From positions 1 to 9,666 of the forward strand of contig DDKQ01000053.1 in assembly GCA_002339355.1 (NCBI GenBank): a stretch of DNA of 9,666 nt, read 5' to 3'. The notes under the pieces are model-generated. The model searched no databases and was not told the DNA's origin. It worked only from the letters and a program-made list of their open reading frames with translations. The position numbers and the translations under genes are program-made. The stretch is from Candidatus Subteraquimicrobium carltonvillense. Lineage in GTDB: Bacteria; Actinomycetota; Aquicultoria; Subteraquimicrobiales; Subteraquimicrobiaceae. Within the stretch, counting starts at the first letter, position 1. Each line of letters begins with the position of its first letter. Below, piece by piece: positions 1-4,613 of the stretch.

Positions 1-73
1 TGGGTCGTGCAGGACTCGAACCTGCGACCAACGGATTAAGAGTCCGCCGCTCTACCAACTGAGCTAACGACCC
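1..73 (-). tRNA. tRNA-Lys(CTT)
   Basis: Read on the minus strand, this folds as a full cloverleaf: acceptor GGGTCGT/ACGACCC, D arm GCTC...GAGC, anticodon stem GCGGA/TCCGT with loop CTCTTAA (anticodon CTT, decodes AAG), T arm GCAGG-TTCGAAC-CTGC, discriminator A at base 1. Whether CCA is encoded cannot be seen because the window ends here. It is the last tRNA of the cluster and is separated from tRNA-Arg(TCG) by the 1.8-kb segment carrying the exported-protein gene. Confidence 0.96.
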
Positions 74-297
74 TAATTTTTCTAAGAAAAAATTGACTCT
101 CCAAAAGTAATTTTGGAGTGGTGCGCCTAATTAATCGCTATTCAAACTATACTCACATTTTAATGCAATTAGAGAAATACATCAATAAGCAGCAAAAATA
201 GCGATACAACCCAACTGCCCATCAGCGTATCACAAATTCAACACTTTAGGTAACCTTAGATACATAAGGCCTTGCATGACACGATCTTCTATCCTCA
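74..297. other. Intergenic region, AT-rich, with a hairpin and a tRNA-Arg-like 11-mer
   Basis: No gene is visible in these 224 bases. There is a perfect 8-bp hairpin at 99-118 (CTCCAAAA, loop GTAA, TTTTGGAG). Next to it, at 118-128, is GTGGTGCGCCT, identical to the end of tRNA-Arg(TCG) at 1905-1915. A further A/T-rich near-palindrome lies at 75-94 just before tRNA-Lys. On the minus strand a run of six T follows the hairpin only after about six bases, so it is at best a weak terminator. Confidence 0.6.
99..118 (-). terminator. Perfect 8-bp hairpin, possible weak terminator or tRNA processing site
   Basis: The inverted repeat CTCCAAAA / TTTTGGAG has a four-base loop. In the direction of transcription it is followed by AGTCAA and then six T, so the U-tract is displaced. 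It lies about 180 bases past the stop of the upstream gene and 26 bases before tRNA-Lys. Either termination or tRNA spacer processing is possible, and the sequence does not decide between them. Confidence 0.3.
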
Positions 298-1236
298 TCA
301 TCTAATGTGACGCTCCCAAAGCTGGCGGCTGTCGATGGGTGTCATTTGTTTGTCATACTTCGGGCTCTTACCCGTAAAGTTAACATAATTATAGGGCTGA
401 CCTTCCCAGAATTCCCCCGTGGCCGTATTCTTGGTACCCCAGCTATCCGTGTGGTAGACAGTGCCACCCTCTGCCTCCGATATCCAGTCCTGTTCCCCCC
501 TGATGTAGTTTGTCCGCTGGTAGTCTATGTAGTCCTGACTTGTCTGTCTCTCGTCGTACGCGGCCTGCATCATGTCATGGATTTCCTGCGAGTTCCTAGA
601 AATCAGCTCACTCGTCTCCTGCTGCAGCTCACGAAGTCTTGCCAGGCCACGTGCAATATAGTTCCTGACCCATTCCTCGTCGATCTTGTAAGACCGCAGC
701 ATGGTGATAAAGTTCGGAACATAGGAATCAAACGTGTCCTCGGGCGCTCCAACCGAAAGATGCCTGAAATTCCAGTTGGTTCCCAGGCGTGAGTCGAAAG
801 TAATTCCCAACGTATATCCTTTTGAGCTGCCAGTTTTCGTTAGGCAAGTATAGATGAAATCTTCCACCGTGACAGTTCCGAGCGTATAGACCTGACTCAT
901 CTGCTGCTCAAGATCCTGTCTTTCCTTGATCTCCAAAAACCGCATATCGGTGGCTATACCTTGTTCCTCCGTCAGGTATTTCAGTGCCTCATGAGGGCTG
1001 GGGTACGGTGAGACGGGCACTCCCGGTACATACACTCCCAGCTCGGGAGTGACAAAGTATACACTAGTCACGACAAAACTGTAAGCGCCGCTTGGATCAT
1101 TTGCCACGAACTGACCAGAGCCTAGGTCCTGAACTGTCCAATCCTCGGAAATCTTGAAAGAAGCGGAACCGTCACTCAAACGATAGTTGACGAACGTTTC
1201 TTGTATGGCAGTCCCGCCCTTATACTCAAATGCGCC
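298..1236 (-). pseudogene. C-terminal part of a frameshifted exported protein (second PsbP/Mog1-like domain plus helical tail)
   Basis: This frame is open for about 312 codons from just after a TAA at 1237-1239 to the TGA at 298-300. The only start inside its first part is a TTG near 1179 with no clear ribosome site. The residues before it (AFEYKGGTAIQETFVNYRL) look like normal protein and continue the upstream protein, so I read this as the 3' part of the gene starting at 1796. The first ~170 residues resemble the upstream domain: VANDPSGAYSFVVTS here matches VVTDPSKKYEAVISYG there. Next comes a charged, Q/E/R-rich helical stretch that could be a coiled coil, then an aromatic-rich C-terminus (about the last 70 residues). 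The PsbP/Mog1 (DUF1795-like) assignment is a fold-level guess from the F.I...W opening and beta-rich pattern. Function is unknown. Confidence 0.6.
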
Positions 1237-1796
1237 TTAATCACATGAACGTTTGATAGGATGGTGAGTAACAATTGTCTCTTAGCCACCAGCTTGCCTT
1301 CGGGCGCCTCAACCTTTGAATAAATGAAGTTCCCGTCACGGCCCGATAGCCAGCTTCGGAATTCTCTCTTCCCCTTTCGGGGGTCCGTATAAAAACCATC
1401 GAAGACAATTCTGTTTCTGTCCCGAGAAATCATTGAATTCCGCAGTTGAAGGTGGGGAAATTGCCGACCTATCTTGTCGATGAAAAACTTCGCCAGGGCT
1501 AGCAAATCGTCGCCATTTGGGTTCCTTCCGTAGGATATCACTGCTTCATATTTTTTGCTGGGATCCGTCACGACAAGAGTGCGGACCCCCGGCTGAACGC
1601 TTTCATTGCAAATCCATCCCTTCGGAATATAAAGGACAAAATTGGCTTCCCGTGTTACGTGCTTTTGCATCTGCGGTCCGCTTTTCTTGTTTCCTTCATC
1701 CTGGGCACACGACAGGCCTAGAGTGACCAAAACGAGCAACAAGAATCCAAGACCAGCGGTTGCAAGGCTCCAGTTCTTTTCACTGAATCCTATCAT
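1176..1796 (-). CDS. Putative exported or lipoprotein-like protein, N-terminal part of a frameshifted gene
   Basis: I do not recognise a named family. Translation from ATG at 1796 is preferred over the upstream GTGs, because GGTGG lies five bases before it and it gives a clean signal peptide: short charged N-region, then a hydrophobic core around residues 11-29, ending in LGLSC. That Cys could be a lipid-modified residue, but the lipobox is atypical (GLS-C), so a plain signal peptide or anchor is also possible. After a polar linker comes a beta-rich domain beginning REANFVLYIPKGW, similar to the PsbP/Mog1/DUF1795 type. The last ~20 residues (after VIK near residue 187) look out of frame. The real continuation, GAFEYKGG..., lies one frame over and runs to 298. 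The joined product would be about 499 residues with two similar domains. No transport or enzyme partner is adjacent. Confidence 0.6.
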   Translation of the reverse strand: MIGFSEKNWSLATAGLGFLLLVLVTLGLSCAQDEGNKKSGPQMQKHVTREANFVLYIPKGWICNESVQPGVRTLVVTDPSKKYEAVISYGRNPNGDDLLALAKFFIDKIGRQFPHLQLRNSMISRDRNRIVFDGFYTDPRKGKREFRSWLSGRDGNFIYSKVEAPEGKLVAKRQLLLTILSNVHVIKAHLSIRAGLPYKKRSSTIV

Positions 1797-1808
1797 TATT
1801 GCCACCAC

Positions 1809-1905
1809 TTTATCGAAGCATAGTGCCTAACGCTATCGAATTAAGCGGACCTAACCGCGAAGGGGTGAGTTTAGACAAGATGTTTCGCACTTGCTTTTAA
1901 TAACG
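1809..1905. other. Upstream region of the exported-protein gene
   Basis: These 97 bases separate tRNA-Arg(TCG) from the exported-protein gene. On the minus strand the heptamer TTCGATA occurs twice (around 1836 and 1814), and TTAATT-N16-TATGCT is a poor promoter match. I see no convincing promoter. The gene could be read through from the tRNA cluster. Confidence 0.3.
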
Positions 1906-1915
1906 TGGTGCGCCT
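1905..1915 (-). repeat. 11-nt direct repeat at tRNA-Arg 3' end (copy 1; copy 2 at 118-128)
   Basis: GTGGTGCGCCT on the plus strand covers the last acceptor bases, discriminator and CCA of tRNA-Arg(TCG), plus one base. The identical 11-mer lies at 118-128. The layout (intact tRNA, 1.8-kb segment, copy of the tRNA 3' end, same orientation) is that of an element integrated at a tRNA 3' end. The repeat is short and no integrase is seen in the segment. Confidence 0.4.
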
Positions 1916-1981
1916 GGAGGGACTTGAACCCCCGACCTTCGGATTCGAAGTCCGGCGCTCTATCCACTGAGCTACAGGCGC
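1906..1981 (-). tRNA. tRNA-Arg(TCG)
   Basis: Cloverleaf on the minus strand: acceptor GCGCCTG/CAGGCGC, D arm GCTC...GAGC, anticodon loop CTTCGAA (anticodon TCG, decodes CGA and other CGN), T arm GGGGG-TTCAAGT-CCCTC, discriminator A, encoded CCA at 1906-1908. One pair at the top of the anticodon stem (C27-A43) is mismatched. Its 3' end (AGGCGCACCAC) recurs at 118-128, beyond the exported-protein gene. Confidence 0.96.
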
Positions 1982-2035
1982 ACAACAAAATCAAGTGAAG
2001 AGTCAATCGCTCACTTCGTTCGCTGTACCCCAAAT

Positions 2036-2055
2036 GCTTGCCCGTACGGGCAAGC
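2036..2055. repeat. 20-bp perfect GTAC-centred palindrome in a tRNA spacer
   Basis: GCTTGCCCGTACGGGCAAGC is a perfect palindrome between tRNA-Arg(TCG) and tRNA-His. With flanks TG...CCCCCTT it forms a 26-27-base repeat with one mismatch to 2348-2374. It is also enclosed by a CCCCAA (near 2027) / TTGGGG (near 2066) pair, so a longer cruciform or hairpin is possible. Confidence 0.85.
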
Positions 2056-2116
2056 CCCCTTAAGGTTGGGGCCCCACGATGCCCTCACACACGAGTTCAG
2101 CGCAATGTTAGCTTTG

Positions 2117-2191
2117 GGTGACCGAGGGGACTTGAACCCCCAACCTTTGGAGCCACAGTCCAATGCTCTGACCACTTGAGCTACGGTCACC
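2117..2191 (-). tRNA. tRNA-His(GTG)
   Basis: Cloverleaf on the minus strand: acceptor GTGACCG/CGGTCAC, D arm GCTC...GAGC, anticodon stem TTGGA/TCCAA with loop CTGTGGC (anticodon GTG), T arm GGGGG-TTCAAGT-CCCCT. A G is available at position -1 (base 2191) facing C73 (base 2117), the expected identity pair of histidine tRNA. CCA is not encoded; C73 is followed by CAA. Confidence 0.96.
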
Positions 2192-2197
2192 ATGAAA

Positions 2198-2214
2198 AAT
2201 TTGCTTCGCAAATT
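2198..2214. repeat. 7-bp hairpin between tRNA-Arg(TCT) and tRNA-His
   Basis: AATTTGC / GCAAATT with a three-base loop. On the minus strand the centre reads GCGAAGC, a very stable mini-hairpin motif. It lies seven bases upstream of the tRNA-His G-1 and may guide spacer cleavage. Confidence 0.45.
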
Positions 2215-2236
2215 AGTTCGTAGTTCACAGTCTATG

Positions 2237-2310
2237 TGCCCTCGGCCCGACTCGAACGGGCAACCTTCGGATTAGAAGTCCGATGCTCTATCCAGTTGAG
2301 CTACGAGGGC
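2237..2310 (-). tRNA. tRNA-Arg(TCT)
   Basis: Cloverleaf on the minus strand: acceptor GCCCTCG/CGAGGGC, D arm GCTC...GAGC, anticodon stem TCGGA/TCCGA with loop CTTCTAA (anticodon TCT, decodes AGA/AGG), T arm GCCCG-TTCGAGT-CGGGC, discriminator A. CCA is not encoded; the next bases are CAT. Confidence 0.96.
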
Positions 2311-2317
2311 AAAAAAT

Positions 2318-2349
2318 CAGTCAAGAGTTTATTCTCCCCCTCTTGACTG
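2318..2349. repeat. 10-bp inverted repeat in tRNA spacer
   Basis: CAGTCAAGAG (2318-2327) and CTCTTGACTG (2340-2349) are perfect inverted repeats around a 12-base loop, between tRNA-Gly and tRNA-Arg(TCT). The repeat abuts the GTAC-centred palindrome at 2349-2368, making two consecutive stems in the tRNA precursor. Confidence 0.7.
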
Positions 2350-2368
2350 CTTGCCCGTACGGGCAAAC
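2349..2368. repeat. GTAC-centred palindrome, second spacer copy
   Basis: GCTTGCCCGTACGGGCAAAC is the same element as 2036-2055 with one changed base, followed in both places by CCCCCTT. The 16-base core TTGCCCGTACGGGCAA stays perfectly palindromic. Both copies lie between tRNA genes. Confidence 0.8.
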
Positions 2369-2449
2369 CCCCTTGTCGCGGTTTCAAGTCCGCAACAGGT
2401 TTACAAAATTTGCAAACCACTTGGAACGAAGCCATCAGTTAACACTACT

Positions 2450-2525
2450 TGGAGCGGATGACGGGACTTGAACCCGCGACCCTCAGCTTGGAAGGCTGAT
2501 GCTCTACCAACTGAGCTACATCCGC
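2450..2525 (-). tRNA. tRNA-Gly(TCC)
   Basis: Cloverleaf on the minus strand: acceptor GCGGATG/CATCCGC, D arm GCTC...GAGC, anticodon stem TCAGC/GCTGA with loop CTTCCAA (anticodon TCC), T arm GCGGG-TTCAAGT-CCCGT, discriminator T, encoded CCA at 2450-2452. Confidence 0.97.
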
Positions 2526-2587
2526 AAAATTTTTCGCTCATCCTCGCTAAGCTCAGAATGCTTATCAAACGACCGCTTGTCAAAGAT

Positions 2588-2615
2588 TGGTCGGGGTGAG
2601 AGGATTTGAACCTCC
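2588..2615 (-). pseudogene. 28-nt duplicate of the tRNA-Pro 3' end
   Basis: Bases 2588-2615 are identical to 2790-2817, covering CCA, discriminator, acceptor 3' strand and nearly the whole T arm of tRNA-Pro(TGG). The match stops abruptly beyond this point. Adjacent sequence cannot complete a cloverleaf: no matching acceptor 5' strand, no D arm and no loop with U33. It is a tRNA 3' fragment in the same orientation as the intact gene, as left by insertion at a tRNA 3' end. Confidence 0.85.
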
Positions 2616-2789
2616 TCACGCTCGCTTTCGGAACGAGAAACCTCACGGTTTCCCGCCGATTCCACCCTTCCCTATGGATGATTCGGGGGAATCCTTCCCC
2701 CGAAAGATATACCCCCTTCGGAGCTTCAAATCCTTTGCTCCGCTTATCCTTCGCTAAACTCACGTGCCATCGGGTGATCGTTCCCGAAG
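2616..2789. other. 174-bp hairpin-rich segment bounded by tRNA-Pro 3' ends
   Basis: No credible gene. The segment holds several inverted repeats in a row: GAAACC/GGTTTC at 2637-2652 with a TCAC loop, a perfect 10-bp stem TTCGGGGGAA/TTCCCCCGAA at 2682-2704 with a TCC loop, and CGGAGC/GCTCCG at 2719-2742. It sits between intact tRNA-Pro and the 28-nt copy of its 3' end, so it may be a tiny integrated or miniature element, or debris of one. Confidence 0.55.
2682..2704. repeat. Perfect 10-bp G/C-rich hairpin
   Basis: TTCGGGGGAA, loop TCC, TTCCCCCGAA, a strong stem-loop downstream of tRNA-Pro. No T-run follows on the minus strand (next is TCATCCATAG), so it is not a standard terminator. Confidence 0.75.
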
Positions 2790-2867
2790 TGGTCGGGGTG
2801 AGAGGATTTGAACCTCCGACCTCTTGCTCCCAAAGCAAGCGCGCTAACCAAGCTGCGCCACACCCCG
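2790..2867 (-). tRNA. tRNA-Pro(TGG)
   Basis: Cloverleaf on the minus strand: acceptor CGGGGTG/CACCCCG, D arm GCGC...GCGC, anticodon stem CTTGC/GCAAG with loop TTTGGGA (anticodon TGG), T arm GGAGG-TTCAAAT-CCTCT, discriminator A, encoded CCA at 2790-2792. Its 5' end is only four bases after the stop of the GIY-YIG ORF, so it probably has no promoter of its own and depends on the one at 3238-3266. A scrambled paralogue lies upstream and a 3' fragment downstream. Confidence 0.97.
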
Positions 2868-2871
2868 CCCT

Positions 2872-3126
2872 TCAACTACCTTCTATACTATCGAGTATCT
2901 GCCTTTTTAAGCAGCTTCCTTCCAAGCTCTTAAAGTATCTTTCCCTGGCAATAGCCTTCCTCCTGCTATCATACGTTTCATAATATATCAATTTGAAAGG
3001 TCTCCGATTTCTTGTCGAGGCAACAAAGCCCTCATTATGCCTTCTCAACCTTCTAGCCAAATCAGCTGTAAAACCAGTATAAAGTTTGCCATCTTTGAGA
3101 CTTTTTAGTATATAGACGTAATACAC
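2872..3126 (-). CDS. Small GIY-YIG nuclease-superfamily protein
   Basis: The 84-residue product shows the GIY-YIG signature: YYVYIL at residues 2-7, YTGFT at 16-20, the basic helix LARRLRRHNEG at 23-33, a conserved Glu in IYYETY (residue 50) and RERYFKSLEG at 61-70 near the end. This matches the stand-alone single-domain family (COG2827/YhbQ-like, about 80-100 residues), whose members are often annotated as putative endonucleases. Cellular roles are mostly unknown. The start is a GTG with no strong ribosome site; an in-frame stop lies just upstream, so no longer form exists. The gene fills the space between a scrambled tRNA-Pro copy (3143-3223) and the intact tRNA-Pro, ending four bases before the latter. 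It would be co-transcribed with the tRNAs. The position suggests a selfish or tRNA-targeting origin, which is inference. Confidence 0.85.
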   Translation of the reverse strand: MYYVYILKSLKDGKLYTGFTADLARRLRRHNEGFVASTRNRRPFKLIYYETYDSRRKAIARERYFKSLEGSCLKRQILDSIEGS

Positions 3127-3158
3127 CGCATCATTTCAAATATGGTCGGCCGGGGTGA

Positions 3159-3168
3159 CCCGTACGGG
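3159..3168. repeat. CCCGTACGGG palindrome inside the tRNA-Pro pseudogene
   Basis: A perfect 10-bp palindrome in place of the T arm, identical to the core of the spacer palindromes at 2036-2055 and 2349-2368. Confidence 0.8.
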
Positions 3169-3186
3169 CGGCCTCTTGCTCCCAAA

Positions 3187-3198
3187 GGCCGTACGGCC
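3187..3198. repeat. GGCCGTACGGCC palindrome inside the tRNA-Pro pseudogene
   Basis: A perfect 12-bp palindrome with the same CGTACG centre, in place of the 5' strand of the anticodon stem. Confidence 0.8.
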
Positions 3199-3237
3199 GC
3201 TAACCAAGCTGCGCCACACCCCGTTTGACCAATTGTA

Positions 3238-3266
3238 AGTATAAAATAAATACATGAATGTAGCAA
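3238..3266 (-). promoter_or_regulatory. Sigma70-like promoter of the tRNA cluster
   Basis: On the minus strand TTGCTA (3261-3266), a 17-base spacer and TATACT (3238-3243) form a near-consensus promoter. It starts about a dozen bases after the rdgB stop. Transcription would begin near 3231, a few bases before the tRNA-Pro pseudogene, and would then cover the GIY-YIG ORF and the tRNAs. Confidence 0.75.
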
Positions 3267-3277
3267 GCTAACAGCGG

Positions 3278-3883
3278 TTAAAGCCATTTGCCCATTCTCT
3301 CCTCCAATATTTGTCGCATCCTTGTAAAAGCTTGTCCCCTATGACTAATCTCGTTCTTTTCCTGAGTTGACAGTTCCGCCAATGTTTTATCGCGCCCTAA
3401 GGGGATGAAAATGGGGTCATATCCAAAACCTCCAGACCCCACTGGTTCAAAGGCGATGTACCCCTCGCAAGTCCCCTCGGTCACAAATATCTTCCCTTCC
3501 GGCGTAGCCAGTGCCGCATAACATCTAAAATGAGCTCTCCGTTGCGGCGTTGGGCGATCTCCGAGTTCCCGAAGCAATTTGGCATTGTTCTCCTCGCTTG
3601 AACAACGAGAGCCAGCGTAACGAGCGGATAATATGCCCGGTGCACCCCCTAGTGCGTCGACCTCAAGCCCGGAATCATCGGCCAGGGCAGCCATTTTAAA
3701 TCGGTCGACCAACGTCTTCGCCTTAAGGATCGCGTTCTCAGCAAAGGATTTTCCGGTCTCCCTCATTTCCGGCCAATCATTAAGATCCTTATAAGTCAGG
3801 AATTTCACATGAGGCAAATTGAGGATCTCTTTGATTTCCCTTATTTTGCCCTCATTTTTGCTGGCAATTACGATCTTAAACAT
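3278..3883 (-). CDS. rdgB: XTP/dITP diphosphatase (RdgB/HAM1 family)
   Basis: Hydrolyses non-canonical purine triphosphates (ITP, dITP, XTP) to the monophosphate and pyrophosphate, cleaning the nucleotide pool in the cytosol. The 201-residue length is typical. Visible family motifs are IASKNEGK (residues 6-13, triphosphate binding), ADDSGLEVDAL (68-78, metal-binding acidic residues), GGFGYDPIF (151-159) and SHRGQAF (180-185, base recognition). The ATG lies inside the last codons of rph, an 8-base overlap, indicating translational coupling. The rph-rdgB pair is widely conserved, as in Rv1340-Rv1341 of mycobacteria. The stop is about a dozen bases before the -35 box of the tRNA promoter, with no clear terminator in between. 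Confidence 0.97.
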   Translation of the reverse strand: MFKIVIASKNEGKIREIKEILNLPHVKFLTYKDLNDWPEMRETGKSFAENAILKAKTLVDRFKMAALADDSGLEVDALGGAPGILSARYAGSRCSSEENNAKLLRELGDRPTPQRRAHFRCYAALATPEGKIFVTEGTCEGYIAFEPVGSGGFGYDPIFIPLGRDKTLAELSTQEKNEISHRGQAFTRMRQILEERMGKWL

Positions 3884-4613
3884 CCTTCGAAAATTCCATT
3901 CCTATAAGCGACTTTTGAATCTTAATGAGCTCTCTTATCCCCTTTTCTGCCAGGTCAAGAAGTTGCTGAAATTCCCTCCTGGTGAAGGGATATCTTTCGG
4001 CCGTGCCTTGTATTTCGATAATTTTCCCCGTATCGGTCATCACCACATTCATATCAACCTGAGCCCCGGTATCCTCCTGGAAGCATAGGTCCAAACGAGG
4101 TTCGCCACCCACTATCCCTACACTTGTGGCTGCAACATATTCGGATAAGAGTATTTCCGATATTCTTTTCTGCTTTAATAAGCAATACAGAGCATCATAG
4201 AGAGCGATGAACGAACCCGTGATTGCAGCCGTTCGGGTCCCTCCATCGGCCTGTATGACATCGCAATCGATCCAGATTGTGAGCTCCCCCAAAGCCTTCA
4301 AGTCCACCACTGACCTCAGGGAACGCCCGATCATCCGTTGAATTTCCTGGGTTCGTCCGGCGACCCTACCCATTGTGGATTCTCTAGGAGTTCGGATCTC
4401 CGTAGCCCTGGGAAGCATGGAATATTCCGCAGTAACCCACCCTTGCCCCGTATCCTTGAGGAAACTTGGTACCTTCTCCTCGATGCTCGCGGTACAGACA
4501 ACTCTGGTATCCCCGAGCTCAAAAAGGACCGAACCCTCTGCATGAGGAATGAAATTTCTAACGATATTGACCTTGCGAATTTCGTCGGGTTTTCTTCCAT
4601 CCACTCTGGTCAT
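3876..4613 (-). CDS. rph: Ribonuclease PH
   Basis: Phosphorolytic 3'-5' exoribonuclease that trims the 3' ends of tRNA precursors, releasing nucleoside diphosphates; it acts as a ring-shaped hexamer in the cytosol. The 245-residue product is full length. It begins with R3-x-x-G-R7, has GWVTAEYSMLPRAT (58-71), the RTQEIQRMIGRSLR helix (87-100) and QADGGTRTAAITG (121-133, phosphate-binding G-T-R). DTGAQVDMNVVMTDTG follows with the conserved acidic pair. GGGAGG stands just before the ATG. It overlaps rdgB by 8 bases, and a tRNA cluster follows, several members of which lack an encoded CCA. That fits a need for 3' processing, though the link is general. Confidence 0.98.
   Translation of the reverse strand: MTRVDGRKPDEIRKVNIVRNFIPHAEGSVLFELGDTRVVCTASIEEKVPSFLKDTGQGWVTAEYSMLPRATEIRTPRESTMGRVAGRTQEIQRMIGRSLRSVVDLKALGELTIWIDCDVIQADGGTRTAAITGSFIALYDALYCLLKQKRISEILLSEYVAATSVGIVGGEPRLDLCFQEDTGAQVDMNVVMTDTGKIIEIQGTAERYPFTRREFQQLLDLAEKGIRELIKIQKSLIGMEFSKDV

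Larger units (their letters stand above)
3143..3223 (-). pseudogene. Scrambled tRNA-Pro copy with GTAC-palindrome substitutions
   Basis: On the minus strand this keeps from tRNA-Pro(TGG) the acceptor 5' strand and D arm up to GCG (CGGGGTGTGGCGCAGCTTGG, then TTAGCG), then TTTGGGAGCAAGAGG (anticodon loop and 3' stem), then CACCCCG and a terminal ACCA. The 5' anticodon strand is replaced by GGCCGTACGGCC (3187-3198). The T arm is replaced by a segment holding CCCGTACGGG (3159-3168). GCCG is added before ACCA. The anticodon stem and T arm cannot form normally, so it should not be a working tRNA. It is nevertheless the copy nearest the cluster promoter. Confidence 0.8.

Noticed and set aside
99..118. 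Confident Rho-independent terminator
   Set aside because: The T-run is displaced by about six bases from the stem and the stem is half A/T, so it is listed only as a weak candidate.
307..792. Long open frame on the plus strand opposite the exported-protein gene
   Set aside because: It is antisense to a frame with clear protein-like sequence and domain similarity to its neighbour, and its own translation lacks any recognisable pattern.
1230..1245. Programmed -1 ribosomal frameshift joining the two halves of the exported protein
   Set aside because: No X-XXY-YYZ slippery heptamer and no evident downstream stimulatory stem at the junction; a single-base deletion or sequencing error explains it better.
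2588..2672. A complete extra tRNA, possibly with a long variable arm or a selenocysteine tRNA
   Set aside because: Only the T arm and acceptor 3' strand fit. The sequence beyond forms hairpins, but none has a seven-base loop with U33, and there is no D arm or matching acceptor 5' strand.
2401..2838. Minus-strand open frame running through the tRNA-Gly to tRNA-Pro region
   Set aside because: It reads through tRNA genes and spacer hairpins; the apparent protein words are translated tRNA sequence.
2036..3198. CRISPR array suggested by repeated palindromes
   Set aside because: Spacing is irregular, copies are few, and tRNA genes lie between them; no cas-like gene is present.
3105..3287. Short minus-strand open frame over the tRNA-Pro pseudogene
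   Set aside because: It covers the promoter and palindromic tRNA copy and has no ribosome site or family resemblance.
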